Shown: positions 1 to 12,096, counted from the first letter of the stretch. The stretch is 64,000 nucleotides of DNA from Ambrosia x helenae (GCA_030844895.1 CM061226.1:102448687-102512686); one strand, 5' to 3'. Numbers and translations are program-made. Notes: generated by a model not told the origin, from the letters alone.

Positions 1-999
1 AGCTCCATCATTTCTAAATTCTGGAAATATCTCATATATCCAGATCTGCAAGTTTTGAAACAAAATTTAGATTTATTTGATCAAATATTTGTTAAAATTA
101 ATAAATAAAAGTAAATAATTCATAAAAACTAATACCTTGAAAACCCAATTACATGATTTTAAACTGAAGCCTTTTGTACCCCGCTTTTGAATCAGGTGCA
201 TGTTATTGATGTTTTTAACCAAATCTTCCCAAAAATAACTTCCCCATGGAAAGCTATTCAACACTACAAAGTCATCAACCAGATCGAGCACAAGATCATC
301 CACGGTCGCAGAAGTTTGGTTACCCTTAAACACCGATTCGATCATTACCAAGATACAAATACGGACAACATCATCCACCGCATAACCGCTCCAGTCACCG
401 TTGAAAATAGCACAAACACTTTCATAGGATACCTTACTCACTTCACCAAATATTCGTCTTTTAAACGATGTTGGGGATTGTACGAGTTCCCAACCATCGT
501 GACGGCCAAATCTTAGGCCCGTTATCAGACAAAATTGTTGTGGAGTGAATAGAAGACTATTAGGACCGATTTGATAAAAAAGGCCGTCGATACTAGGCAG
601 TCCCGTCTCAATCTGATGTTGTGCCACTGAGAGTAACAAATTACTTTCGCAAAGATGGCTCATAACATCCAGAAAGTGACCGAAGACGGTCTCCCTAAAA
701 CGGCTTTGCATTGCCTCGGACATTCTAGTTTTCATTTGAGTTACTTTCTTCCAAGCACTTTGGACTTTTATTTCGGTATCAGACTAAAAAAAAGGTTATA
801 AAAAATATTTAGTAACGAACAAAGTAAATGAAAAATGATAAAAATACTTGAATGAAAAATGGTAGTAAACGCTTACCGGAGGAGGTAAGCTCCGAGGAGG
901 ATTCGGCTGTTGTGGGTGCCGAAAAAACTCTTCGTACTGTTCCTCTTGTAGGGTTTGATTTGCGTTCATCGGGTCGACAAAGTCATTCGGATCAAACAT
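1..999 (-). CDS. DUF1985-domain protein gene, partial (runs off left edge)
   Basis: Three exons can be placed: 999-877, 783-136 and 45-1 (continuing outside the window). Donors read GTAAGC and GTATTA, acceptors end in AG, and every junction is phase 0, which gives about 272 visible residues. I chose the ATG at 999 because exon 1 then joins in frame. The middle exon has the DUF1985 signature: an F-R-E-T-V-F-G-H-F-L start, an Ile-Thr-Gly-Leu core after a Phe-rich stretch, a Leu-Val-Asp-Asp segment, and a Pro-Trp-Gly-rich end; the last exon continues with W-I-Y-E. DUF1985 has no known biochemical role. In plants it often sits with Ulp1-like C48 peptidase domains in transposon-expanded families. 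Here an Ulp1-like gene lies head to head about 900 bp away. No stop or frameshift is visible, so it may be intact, or it may be transposon cargo. Confidence 0.75.
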
Positions 1000-1329
1000 G
1001 GTCAAACGGGTTTAGTCAACCTCGATTAATGGTCAACAAAAAAACAAACAAAATGAATCAACGGTCGACGGTGTGCACGTTCGTGGTGGACCACTTGACC
1101 AAAAATATGTCGTGTGGTCCCGTTTGTGTCGTTTTCAATGAAAAAAAAATTAAAAACTTTAAAAAGGAACGTTAATATTACCTTTTATAAATTATAAATG
1201 ATCGTCGTCTGATATTTTGACCGGAGTCCTAGCAAACCGTTCGCCGGAAAAAAGATGATAAACAAAGAAAACCGGAAAAAGAGCCTTCCAGTCAGCGTAG
1301 CGTCTTTCGGTGGAGAGAATTTCACCGAA

Positions 1330-1790
1330 AGTTTTACTTTTACCCCCAAAAGGTAAACCCTAGGGTGGGACCGGGTTGCATGAGCCGGGTCCAGTTCCCA
1401 AAGCGTCTCAGGAGACGGTCTGACCAAGACGGGTCAGGTTCCCAAAGTGTCTCGGAAGACCCTCTGACAAAGCCGGGTCCCGGTTCCAAACCCGTCTCTT
1501 GAGCCGGTACCCGGAACGATCTGGTTGAGCCGGTTCCGGTTCCCAACCCGTCTCATGAGACGGTTCGCTGACTGTACCCGGAACGATCTCATTGAGCCGG
1601 TTCCGGTTCCCAACGCGTCTCAGAAGACCGTTCCCTGAGACGGTTCCCAAAGCCTCTCAGCCGGTTCCGGTTACCAACCCGTCTGACGAGACGGTTCCCA
1701 AAGCCTCTCAGTCGGTTCCCAAGGAGACGGTTCCCATTGCCTGTCAGACGGTTCCCGAGACGGCATTTTGTGGGCCCCTAATTAATTAAA
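1330..1790. repeat. GAGACGG/CCGTCTC motif array between divergent genes
   Basis: This GC-rich stretch is built from degenerate repeats of GAGACGGTTCC and its reverse complement, mixed with GAGCCGGTTCC and CCCGGAACGATCT. Short ORFs on both strands only reflect the repeat and are not taken as genes. It separates the DUF1985 gene (minus) from the Ulp1-like gene (plus), where a shared promoter would be expected. The same motifs fill the ends of the Mutator-like elements at 22148-22471 and 31860-43599, so this is probably transposon-derived sequence. Confidence 0.7.
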
Positions 1791-2535
1791 CATTTAAAAA
1801 ACAAAAAATTAAAAATTTAAATAAATAATTTATATTTAAAATCATCTTTATATAAGTAGTTGTAATGTAAAATACTTTGTCGTTAAAAAACGTTGTTGGA
1901 GAAGTTTCGGTACAGAAAAATGTCTGACGGCCGTGATAAAAATATAGCTCCAGAAGAATACTTTTCTCAACCAGAGAAACATTCCTCGAGTTGGATACTA
2001 AAAAAATGGAGGCGTCCAAAGGAACCTGAAATTACCAGAGAAAGAGAATTTATTAGTAATCGACAAAGCTTACACGGAAACATTATCGGCAAATGGGCTA
2101 TACCGGACGATGAAAATGATAATTGGGCAACTAATGTTGTTGACTTCTACAATAAAGGCGACGCACCGTTTTGTTATTCTGCTGTTTTTTCAAGAAGTAT
2201 TGAGCTTGACAAAAATTTTTGGGGAATTTTGTTGGGCTATCGTTCTAACGGCTACCTCACACCAACAGTAAAAACTTAAATTTTAATGTTTTTTTTAATT
2301 TTTTTTACTTAAATTGTGATTCAATTATTTTTCAGCATGTTGAAGGATGGGTTGGAAGACTGATGAACTGGAGGAGTAGAAAGCTACAAAAAAATGCTTC
2401 GCTAAATATGCGGTGGACAATTCTTCCACCAGAATTTTATAATTCGTTATTAGAATCTGTTCCAAAAAACTTGGCCAACTATTGCAATGGCAAATTCAAA
2501 CCGTTTCTTTCATTTTTCGACGTTGATTTTGTTTT

Positions 2536-3750
2536 GACAAAATTACACGGATGGTGCCTGTGGTTTTCATGTAATAACGCCTTAAGGTACTAAGTAACTT
2601 TTTTAACTTCTTTAGGGCCCATGGTTTAGTTTTTGTAACGAAAATGGGTATTAAGATTTGTTTTTGTAACAATGTTGGGTACTAATACTAACTATCATTA
2701 AATTTTCTGTTAACTTTAGTTAAAGTGATTAAAATGCCTTTTTATAAACTAGAGGGGCCATTATGTATTAAACTTCATTTACAAACCTTTAGTACCCAAA
2801 CATGAAACTTTAGATAAACCACAGGGACTAACCATGTAATTAACTCATTATTTTATTAAATGTATTTATTTTTAAGATTTATAATTAGATAAGAAATATT
2901 TAATTAAAACATATTGTTTTATTAAATATATTTATCCCATTATTTATAAAAATAAACCCAAGTTATTAGATTAATTCTTGTAACCATAAGGAAAACATTT
3001 AACTTAATGTTGGATGGACTTGTGTTATGGTTACAACTATTAATCTAATAACTTGGATTTAACTTATAAAAATGTTTTCTTTATGTGATTGAATTAAGTG
3101 TTATTTTTGGCCAAAAAGATGCAAACCCAATTCAAGAAAATTAAAAAAGATAGAAACAAATAGAAGTTGAATTTTTATAAATAAAAAAAAGAAAGATTTT
3201 TTTTCTTCTTCAAGAACTGGTGGGCTTGGTAGGTTTGGACCTACAAGGTAAAAATCATTTTTGAATTTCATTAAAATCCATAAGTAAGTTAATAACATTT
3301 AGAACGTTTTATCTATCTTAGAAGTGTATTTATTTTTACAAATAATGGGATAAATATATTTAATAAAACAATATGTTTTAATTAAATATTCCTTATTTAA
3401 TTATAAATCTTAAAAATAAATACATTTAATAAAATAATGAGTTAATTACATGGTTAGTCCATGTGGTTTCTCTAAAGTTTCATGTTTGGGTACTAAGAGT
3501 TTTGTAAATGAAGTTTATTACATAATGGCCCCTCTAGTTTATAAAAAGGCATTTTTATCAATTTAACTAAAGTTAACAGAAAATTTAACGATAGTTAGTA
3601 TTAGTACCCAACATTGTTACAAAAACAAACCTTAATACCCATTTTTGTTACAAAAACTAAACCATGGGCCCTACAGAAGTTAAAAAAGTTGCTTAGTACC
3701 TTAAGGCGTTATTACATGAAAACCATAGGCACCATCCGTGTAATTTTGTC
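2536..3750. mobile_element. Mutator-like foldback element with >400-bp inverted repeats
   Basis: The element starts GACAAAATTACACGGATGGT and ends with its reverse complement. The two arms (about 2536-2980 and 3310-3750) match along more than 400 bp with scattered differences. The perfect 9-bp duplication TTTTGTTTT (2527-2535 and 3751-3759) is the size made by Mutator superfamily transposases. The 330-bp centre has no ORF and contains a smaller inverted pair around 2963 and 3057. It is non-autonomous and lies in exon B of the Ulp1-like gene. Confidence 0.9.
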
Positions 3751-3934
3751 TTTTGTTTTTTTCCCATTCAGCTTGAAAATAGGGAATGGTTACTCGTGCG
3801 ACTAGAGGTGGTGACACAAGAACTTGTTATGTATGCTTGTGAAGACCTTCGTATCAGAGACAAATACAGAACCATTGTTCACCCAAAGCTGACGAAGATA
3901 CAAGTTTATTTAGGAGCTTTACTAGTGAACATAA

Positions 3935-6900
3935 TGTGACACCCGGCAATTTCCGATCTATACCGATGTGATTTTTATTATTAAAAATTAAATATTTATT
4001 TTAAATATTTCTAGTTATTAAGTTTCGGAAGTTTACTGACTGTTTTTACGATCGAAACTGCGACCGGTTAAATTAACGCGATTTAAACGCGTGTTCTGAA
4101 AACACGCGTCGGACGTCGAAGATATTTATATTTATACTCGGTTTTGTATTTCGAACAAAACCGACTACTTTTTATAGTTTATTATTGGGCCTAGAATAGG
4201 AACCGAGACGTTTCGCGAGATTACGGGTTCGATACGCGGTATCTACCTACTAAACCCTAACCCTAACTATAAAAGGAAGAGTGCTCCTTCTTCTTCTTCA
4301 TTTCCCGCAGCCATACCCCCCCCCCCAATCTCTCTGCAACCTCTCTCTCTCTACTCTCTCTCTAGACCTTTCTCTCTCTCTCCTCAAATCTGTCTCCCTC
4401 TCTACCCGACCTCCTACCTCATCCCGCTCCCCTCTCTCTCTCCTCTGTTCAGAACGGCCGGCCACCACCACAGCTGGGTGGTGGCGGCGGCGCGGTGGCT
4501 CGGGAAGCCCACAGGGGGGCCGGGTTGGGTTGGTTGGGTTCTGATCGGGTTTGGGTCTCGGGTTCAAGGTGGCACGGCTCAGTTCAAGGGGTGACGGGTT
4601 GGTGGTTGTTGAAGGGGCCGGTGATGGTTGGGCTGTGGTGCTCGTGGTGGTTCAAGGCGGTGCGGGATGGTGGTTTTGGTTATGGTTGTTGCTGGAGAGG
4701 TGACGGCGGCGGTGGTGGTTGCAGGTGGAGGTAATAGATCGGGTCAGGTTTGTGGTGGTGGTGGTGCTCGGTTGATTGTGCAGATCCGTTGGGTTGGGTC
4801 AGACGCTCGTGGATTCGGTTCGGGGTTTTGTTCGGGTCAAGTAGCTCGGGTCAGATTCATGTACTCCGGGTCAGATCTGGTCGGCTCGGGTTTCGGGGTA
4901 CGGAGCACGGTGTTGGTCAAGCTTCGGTCAAACTTGGTCAACGGGTCAGATCTGGTTCGGTTCGAGTTGGCTCCGGTTTACGCGCGTACAAATCGGTATA
5001 CTTTAATTCGTGTTCGTTATTATTATTGTGGATATTATAAATATTTATAAATATGTTGATTCGAACGAAATAGTTTTGACTCGCGAACGGACCGAATAAT
5101 AATAATAAATGTTAACTACATATTATATCGGACAACCGGTAATAGTGACTAAAAGGCGTGACTTATAAAATCGATATCGGACTAAATTGGTTGGACTATA
5201 ATATATATATTGTTTTGTGTATTTATACAAATAAGCGTGGTTTATATAAAAGCGTCAAAACGTATAAGTCTCGTTGATTGGGAATTTCGGATAAATAGGT
5301 TTGTTTGTCTTGTGTTTTGAAGTTGATTTTGGGAATTTTTAGACAACTTGCGTTGTCTGGTTCGTACAAAAACAGAGGAGACTCTGCCGAAATTTTATAA
5401 AATCCAAAGCGCGGCTAAGTTAATACCGTTGTGTATGTTCTTATAAATGAATTTCCAAGCGTCTTAATAAAGGTATTTATGTAAAATCGCGACACTTTGA
5501 CAAAGATATTTGTAACAATAATAAGTGAATCCCGGACAATATTTTGAAACAAATACATATAGTTTTGTCAATCATCAAGTATGACGAGCTTTTGAAAGGT
5601 TTTCGACAACGAAACTATGTTTATTGTTCGTATTCAAAAATATATAAGCGTCGTATTTACTTGGGAAAGCTTTATGCAAAACAAAGATTTGAATACTTTA
5701 AATGTCGGATTTTAGGAATTAATGTAGCATTTATTATTAATTGGAAATTAATAACTATAAGAATTATATTTTTGCCAAGTGTATTTTCCCTAAAAGTAAA
5801 CGTACGAGACAAATGCATTTATTTGACTAACGAGACGAGCTACAGCTCGGGATAAGTTATACGTTTCATAATATAGTCCAACGTGGTGTGCACACGAATA
5901 GTGACAAGTGCGCAACTTGGGTACTATGTCGTGTGTTAACGCATAAGTAAGATAAGTCATGATCGGTTCGTCGAGTTAAAGCATATTAGTACTCGAGTTA
6001 TACACCCGAGTCTGGATAGTTGGATAAACTACCTTTTAGCCGGATTATAGGCTAGGTTTATATGTGTTAGACTTTAAGGTGTCCTTTGTTGTAATAGGGC
6101 ACGAGGAAGCCGGTCGAGGCTTGGACTTTATTTGCTAGCTTAGCATGGAAATTGAGGTGAGTTCATAACCCCACTTTTTGCTGTTTTATAAACGTTTACG
6201 GGGTGGAAGACATGCTTCTTTTATGAAAACCTGAGGAATTCCAAACGAACAAGTTTTTGAAAAATGAAATGGGTGCGTGAGTGTCACGACCCTACTTTTA
6301 CTGGTTTTACTTTCGGGGAAGAAACATTTTACATACTTACTTACTAAAGGTCATGTTATACTATGGTTACTTTACAAATACTATGCGGCTTTTATGGAAA
6401 GTCCCAGGGGGGAAACCATGAATGTGCGGGGATGCACAACGGGGGAAATGTGGATAGATCTATTGGGCCTCACAAACCCCACTCGACGGCTGGGCCGGGC
6501 GGGTGCATATTGTCTCTTATTACTGGCTCGCCGAGGCATCGGTTATAGCCAAAACTGCTGGGCAAGCTTCAACAACTTATAAACGTATAGTAATGGGTTC
6601 CCAACCGCAGTAGTAAACAAACACTTAACGTCTAGCTAACGTTCTTATGACATAGTATTAACGGGAATGATCTTTTCAGACTTATGGAAACTCTTTTGTA
6701 AAAACTTGTGGACTTATTTATGCAAAACTTATGAACTCACCAGCAATATATGTTGACTTTTTAAGTATGTCTTTCAGGTTTAAACCTTGGTAACGGCACG
6801 GTTGGAGTAGTCGACATATTGGGATCGGGGATTCTAGAGGATTAGCAATGGCGTTCAGGATATAAGAGTCTTAGATGCATCTTTCCGCTGCGCTGGCAAA

Positions 6901-6944
6901 GGCACCAAACGTCGCAACGACGAGGGAAAAGTCGGGGTGTGACA
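3935..6944 (+). repeat. 5' LTR of the LARD-type element
   Basis: This 3010-bp LTR has a CT-rich leader (about 4320-4450) just after the TATA box and then a GC-rich block (4480-4990). ORFs within the GC-rich block repeat identically in the 3' LTR, are Gly/Trp/Arg-rich and resemble no protein I know. The block at about 6390-6510 matches the reverse complement of the LTR of the gypsy element at 31986-42615, which suggests shared ancestry. Confidence 0.92.
4252..4275 (+). promoter_or_regulatory. Telo-box plus TATA box in 5' LTR
   Basis: AAACCCTAA (4252-4260), followed by a second CCCTAA unit, sits eight bases before TATAAAAG (4268-4275). Telo-boxes near TATA are a known feature of plant promoters of growth-linked genes. 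A CT-rich leader follows at once, as in a transcribed 5' UTR. The same arrangement is in the 3' LTR at 9017-9040. Confidence 0.65.
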
Positions 6945-8699
6945 GTTTGGTATCAGAGCCATAGGTTTTAGCGAACTAGGTGTCTGGGTAGATATCTAGG
7001 CTTTAACCTGAGGTTGTTTTGAAGTTGGGACCAAAATTTCTAAGACATGATATTTAGTATGAACGCCTAAGAACTGGAATTCCAACCGTTGCCAAGTATG
7101 TTACGTGACTATTAGTGTATCACACTAGCTCAGCGTGCATTCCTTCGGCGCAAGGAACATTTATTTTTCTTATGTGAATAGGAAGTCGGTATTTTCTATA
7201 GTGGTATATAGAAAGGACATTGGTATGTAGTGGTTAGGCATACCTCACTGGTGACTGGCGAGTCATCGTTTTAGACTTCAGAGCGGTTATTCACATAGAG
7301 TTAGCTGAGTCATTGTTTCTTGGTATGAGGAACAATCTACTTGTTGTATACTACATGTATTTATGTAAAGTATATATAATACGTATCGCCGATGGTTGTC
7401 GACTCAAGCTTGGACGTATCTAGAACGCACACACGTGTCACGTTTGTTGGACGAGTTGGCAAAGGGATTGTTGTAGCATCTGCGGTCTCGCATCCCGTGT
7501 TTGGAGTATGCTATATCATCAAGGTCGGTTTGGGCCGAAGGCGTCTTGATGAGGCACCTCGTTTTGCTGATGATGCTGTGAAGCGGGAATGCGGACGGGA
7601 AGAGCACTCGGAAAGGTGGCGCACACGACGAACATTATATTATGTTGTATATATATACGTGTTATGATATGAATGTGACGAGTGCTCGTGATACAACTTA
7701 TGATGGAGGTTAATAGGATGATCTGGTGAGGTAAATTTTTGATAACATAGACGTCACGTTATTGCAAATTTACAGGCACCTGATAGTTCTAAGAAATTCT
7801 ATCATGAGGGTATCCTATGTGTTGTTGTATATATATTTATATATATAAATAATGGATAAGGGTGTTTCATTATTCTGTTGTACGGACGTGATTGTCGATT
7901 CTCCCATGTTCGTGTCATTTGTGACCTTGCTTTTCTTAAACCAGTTTAAGGTCTTGATGATCTTGTTTCTTGAACTTCTAAGGTTCATGTTGTAGAACCT
8001 AGTTATATCTTTTTGAGTACGATCTACATCTCTCTTCTTTTGTATTTGTGGCCTTCAACATTCAATCATAAAGGAATTTAATTTTTGTTGATTCCTTATT
8101 CTTTTCACCAAATTAGACACATATTTTTGTACATGTGTCAACTATTGTATGTTTGGATTCTTTAAATCTGTGAAGGTCCATTGTAGGGCTTCGCATCAAA
8201 CAATTGATTCATTAATGATTTGCTTTATCATTACGTTGCTCGTAATGTTTGTCTTCTAGTCTTGCTATGTCAGGCCATTGTGGGCAATGAATCCTTTGAT
8301 ACTTCGTCGACGAGTTTCTTTAAAGTCGACGTTTCAGTTGAATCGAATTGTTGGAATTTGATACAGCACCTTGCGGTGAATATTCAACCTACTTGGAATA
8401 ATGAATGATTTTTATTGACATGTCTCACTTTCATCAACTCGTTTGTTATTGCCTTAAATGCAGACACACCTTGTGGTGTGTAATGAAAAGTTGGTGCACT
8501 AGTTGCTTCGTTTGAGGTGCGCCAATTGTATTTGTTGACAGAGTTATTGTTTACACTTTGCATCCAGTTGATTCTGAAACCTTATTTCGTGCCATTTGTA
8601 CCGGCAAGTCCGTTGACTATTTTTGTTATACTACCATTGGTTCTTGGATGATATCCTACCTCAAATTTTGAGGACAAAATTCCTGTAACATTGGGAGGA
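6945..8699 (+). other. Internal region of LARD: PBS, noncoding body, PPT
   Basis: The primer-binding site TGGTATCAGAGCC starts at 6948, three bases after the LTR, and matches the 3' end of plant initiator tRNA-Met. The region up to 8680 has only short ORFs (for example 7392-7667) with no retroelement motif. The polypurine tract TTGGGAGGA abuts the 3' LTR at 8699. Capsid and polymerase genes are wholly absent rather than merely mutated. Confidence 0.8.
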
Positions 8700-11600
8700 T
8701 GTGACACCCGGCAATTTCCGATCTATACCGATGTGATTTTTATTATTAAAAATTAAATATTTATTTTAAATATTTCTAGTTATTAAGTTTCGGAAGTTTA
8801 CTGACTGTTTTTACGATCGAAACTGCGACCGGTTAAATTAACGCGATTTAAACGCGTGTTCTGAAAACACGCGTCGGACGTCGAAGATATTTATATTTAT
8901 ACTCGGTTTTGTATTTCGAACAAAACCGACTACTTTTTATAGTTTATTATTGGGCCTAGAATAGGAACCGAGACGTTTCGCGAGATTACGGGTTCGATAC
9001 GCGGTATCTACCTACTAAACCCTAACCCTAACTATAAAAGGAAGAGTGCTCCTTCTTCTTCTTCATTTCCCGCAGCCATACCCCCCCCCCAATCTCTCTG
9101 CAACCTCTCTCTCTCTACTCTCTCTCTAGACCTCTCTCTCTCTCTCCTCAAATCTGTCTCCCTCTCTACCCGACCTCCTACCTCATCCCGCTCCCCTCTC
9201 TCTCTCCTCTGTTCAGAACGGCCGGCCACCACCACAGCTGGGTGGTGGCGGCGGCGCGGTGGCTCGGGAAGCCCACAGGGGGGCCGGGTTGGGTTGGTTG
9301 GGTTCTGATCGGGTTTGGGTCTCGGGTTCAAGGTGGCACGGCTCAGTTCAAGGGGTGACGGGTTGGTGGTTGTTGAAGGGGCCGGTGATGGTTGGGCTGT
9401 GGTGCTCGTGGTGGTTCAAGGCGGTGCGGGATGGTGGTTATGGTTATGGTTGTTGCTGGAGAGGTGACGGCGGCGGTGGTGGTTGCAGGTGGAGGTAATA
9501 GATCGGGTCAGGTTTGTGGTGGTGGTGGTGCTCGGTTGATTGTGCAGATCCGTTGGGTTGGGTCAGACGCTCGTGGATTCGGTTCGGGGTTTTGTTCGGG
9601 TCAAGTAGCTCGGGTCAGATTCATGTACTCCGGGTCAGATCTGGTCGGCTCGGGTTTCGGGGTACGGAGCACGGTGTTGGTCAAGCTTCGGTCAAACTTG
9701 GTCAACGGGTCAGATCTGGTTCGGTTCGAGTTGGCTCCGGTTTACGCGCGTACAAATCGGTATACTTTAATTCGTGTTCGTTATTATTATTGTGGATATT
9801 ATAAATATTTATAAATATGTTGATTCGAACGAAATAGTTTTGACTCGCGAACGGACCGAATAATAATAATAAATGTTAACTACATATTATATCGGACAAC
9901 CGGTAATAGTGACTAAAAGGCGTGACTTATAAAATCGATATCGGACTAAATTGGTTGGACTATAATATATATATTGTTTTGTGTATTTATACAAATAAGC
10001 GTGGTTTATATAAAAGCGTCAAAACGTATAAGTCTCGTTGATTGGGAATTTCGGATAAATAGGTTTGTTTGTCTTGTGTTTTGAAGTTGATTTTGGGAAT
10101 TTTTAGACAACTTGCGTTGTCTGGTTCGTACAAAAACAGAGGAGACTCTGCCGAAATTTTATAAAATCCAAAGCGCGGCTAAGTTAATACCGTTGTGTAT
10201 GTTCTTATAAATGAATTTCCAAGCGTCTTAATAAAGGTATTTATGTAAAATCGCGACACTTTGACAAAGATATTTGTAACAATAATAAGTGAATCCCGGA
10301 CAATATTTTGAAACAAATACATATAGTTTTGTCAATCATCAAGTATGACGAGCTTTTGAAAGGTTTTCGACAACGAAACTATGTTTATTGTTCGTATTCA
10401 AAAATATATAAGCGTCGTATTTACTTGGGAAAGCTTTATGCAAAACAAAGATTTGAATACTTTAAATGTCGGATTTTAGGAATTAATGTAGCATTTATTA
10501 TTAATTGGAAATTAATAACTATAAGAATTATATTTTTGCCAAGTGTATTTTCCCTAAAAGTAAACGTACGAGACAAATGCATTTATTTGACTAACGAGAC
10601 GAGCTACAGCTCGGGATAAGTTATACGTTTCATAATATAGTCCAACGTGGTGTGCACACGAATAGTGACAAGTGCGCAACTTGGGTACTATGTCGTGTGT
10701 TAACGCATAAGTAAGATAAGTCATGATCGGTTCGTCGAGTTAAAGCATATTAGTACTCGAGTTATACACCCGAGTCTGGATAGTTGGATAAACTACCTTT
10801 TAGCCGGATTATAGGCTAGGTTTATATGTGTTAGACTTTAAGGTGTCCTTTGTTGTAATAGGGCACGAGGAAGCCGGTCGAGGCTTGGACTTTATTTGCT
10901 AGCTTAGCATGGAAATTGAGGTGAGTTCATAACCCCACTTTTTGCTGTTTTATAAACGTTTACGGGGTGGAAGACATGCTTCTTTTATGAAAACCTGAGG
11001 AATTCCAAACGAACAAGTTTTTGAAAAATGAAATGGGTGCGTGAGTGTCACGACCCTACTTTTACTGGTTTTACTTTCGGGGAAGAAACATTTTACATAC
11101 TTACTTACTAAAGGTCATGTTATACTATGGTTACTTTACAAATACTATGCGGCTTTTATGGAAAGTCCCAGGGGGGAAACCATGAATGTGCGGGGATGCA
11201 CAACGGGGGAAATGTGGATAGATCTATTGGGCCTCACAAACCCCACTCGACGGCTGGGCCGGGCGGGTGCATATTGTCTCTTATTACTGGCTCGCCGAGG
11301 CATCGGTTATAGCCAAAACTGCTGGGCAAGCTTCAACAACTTATAAACGTATAGTAATGGGTTCCCAACCGCAGTAGTAAACAAACACTTAACGTCTAGC
11401 TAACGTTCTTATGACATAGTATTAACGGGAATGATCTTTTCAGACTTATGGAAACTCTTTTGTAAAAACTTGTGGACTTATTTATGCAAAACTTATGAAC
11501 TCACCAGCAATATATGTTGACTTTTTAAGTATGTCTTTCAGGTTTAAACCTTGGTAACGGCACGGTTGGAGTAGTCGACATATTGGGATCGGGGATTCTA

Positions 11601-11709
11601 GAGGATTAGCAATGGCGTTCAGGATATAAGAGTCTTAGATGCATCTTTCCGCTGCGCTGGCAAAGGCACTAAACGTCGCAACCGACGAGGGAAAAGTCGG
11701 GGTGTGACA
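8700..11709 (+). repeat. 3' LTR of the LARD-type element
   Basis: It is the same length as the 5' LTR (3010 bp). Differences seen by eye are the length of a C-run near 9080, one T/C in the CT tract, TTT/TTA near 9438, CCA/CTA near 11670 and one extra C near 11683. It ends in TGTGACA followed by the target duplication CATAA. Confidence 0.92.
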
Positions 11710-12088
11710 CATAAGATTCTGGAAGAAGACAGGTAATCCAGAAAAGTGTATAACTTTCAATCTTAACGAAGACTATATTGCACCACATAACTCCCTGTCT
11801 GGTAATGAAGCGGTATATCTTTGTATGCTGATGGAGCATTTGGTTACTGATAAACCAATTACTACGAACGGTGATTTAAAACAAACATGTTCGTCTTACA
11901 GACGATTCATGGCTGAAAAAATGTAATTCTGGAGGTGCTTACCACGTCCAAACAATTCTTAATAAAATGTTCTTATTTTGGAAGTTTATTTATTTTTTTA
12001 AATGTGCTTATTTATTTTTACCTACCATATTAATTACATTTATTTATTTACCATATTAACTATTTAATTAAATTAAATTATTTTACAC

Positions 12089-12096
12089 TATAAATA
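12089..12096 (+). promoter_or_regulatory. TATA box of first SANT/trihelix gene
   Basis: TATAAATA lies 70 bp upstream of the ATG at 12167, with an A/C-rich leader between. The spacing is normal for a plant promoter. Confidence 0.55.

Larger units (their letters stand above)
3935..11709 (+). mobile_element. Non-autonomous LTR retrotransposon (LARD-type), 3.0-kb LTRs
   Basis: Two nearly identical 3010-bp LTRs, each TGTGACACCC to GTGTGACA, flank a 1755-bp interior. The 5-bp duplication CATAA lies at 3930-3934 and 11710-11714. A tRNA-iMet primer site starts at 6948 and a purine tract (TTGGGAGGA) ends at 8699, which fixes the plus orientation. No gag, protease, RT or integrase sequence is visible, so it needs proteins in trans. 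I counted about five LTR differences by eye, mostly in a C-run and single bases, so the insertion is very young. It interrupts the Ulp1-like gene in the last third. Confidence 0.92.
1920..11926 (+). pseudogene. Ulp1-like (C48 peptidase fold) gene, split by two transposons
   Basis: Exon A is 1920-2267. An intron with GTAAAA donor and TTTTCAG acceptor leads to exon B at 2336, phase 0. Exon B breaks at the 9-bp duplication of a Mutator-like element (2527-2535), resumes at 3760, breaks again at the CATAA duplication of an LTR element (3930-3934) and ends at 11715-11926. The last junction is in frame. Visible family features are a His-Val-Glu-Gly-Trp segment, Leu-Pro-Pro-x-Phe, an Asp-Val-Asp-Phe-Val strand and a C-terminal Cys-Met-Leu-Met-Glu-His-Leu helix. 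Plant Ulp1-like transposon cargo (for example Arabidopsis KAONASHI elements) resembles this. By memory alignment, the catalytic His of the HW pair is Glu, and the Asp-Cys-Gly site is replaced by Gly-Asn-Glu-Ala. A T-run near 3760 puts the two halves one base out of frame. Activity is very unlikely. Confidence 0.72.

Noticed and set aside
1340..1789. Genes on both strands with Pro/Arg-rich products
   Set aside because: All arise from the GAGACGG repeat array and overlap one another.
4252..4267. Interstitial telomere repeat
   Set aside because: Only about two and a half units; better explained as a promoter telo-box because it repeats in both LTRs.
4281..5050. ORFs of 79-140 codons in the GC-rich part of the LARD LTR (repeated at 9032-9814)
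   Set aside because: Gly/Trp/Arg-rich translations in several frames of a biased sequence; no domain and no start context.
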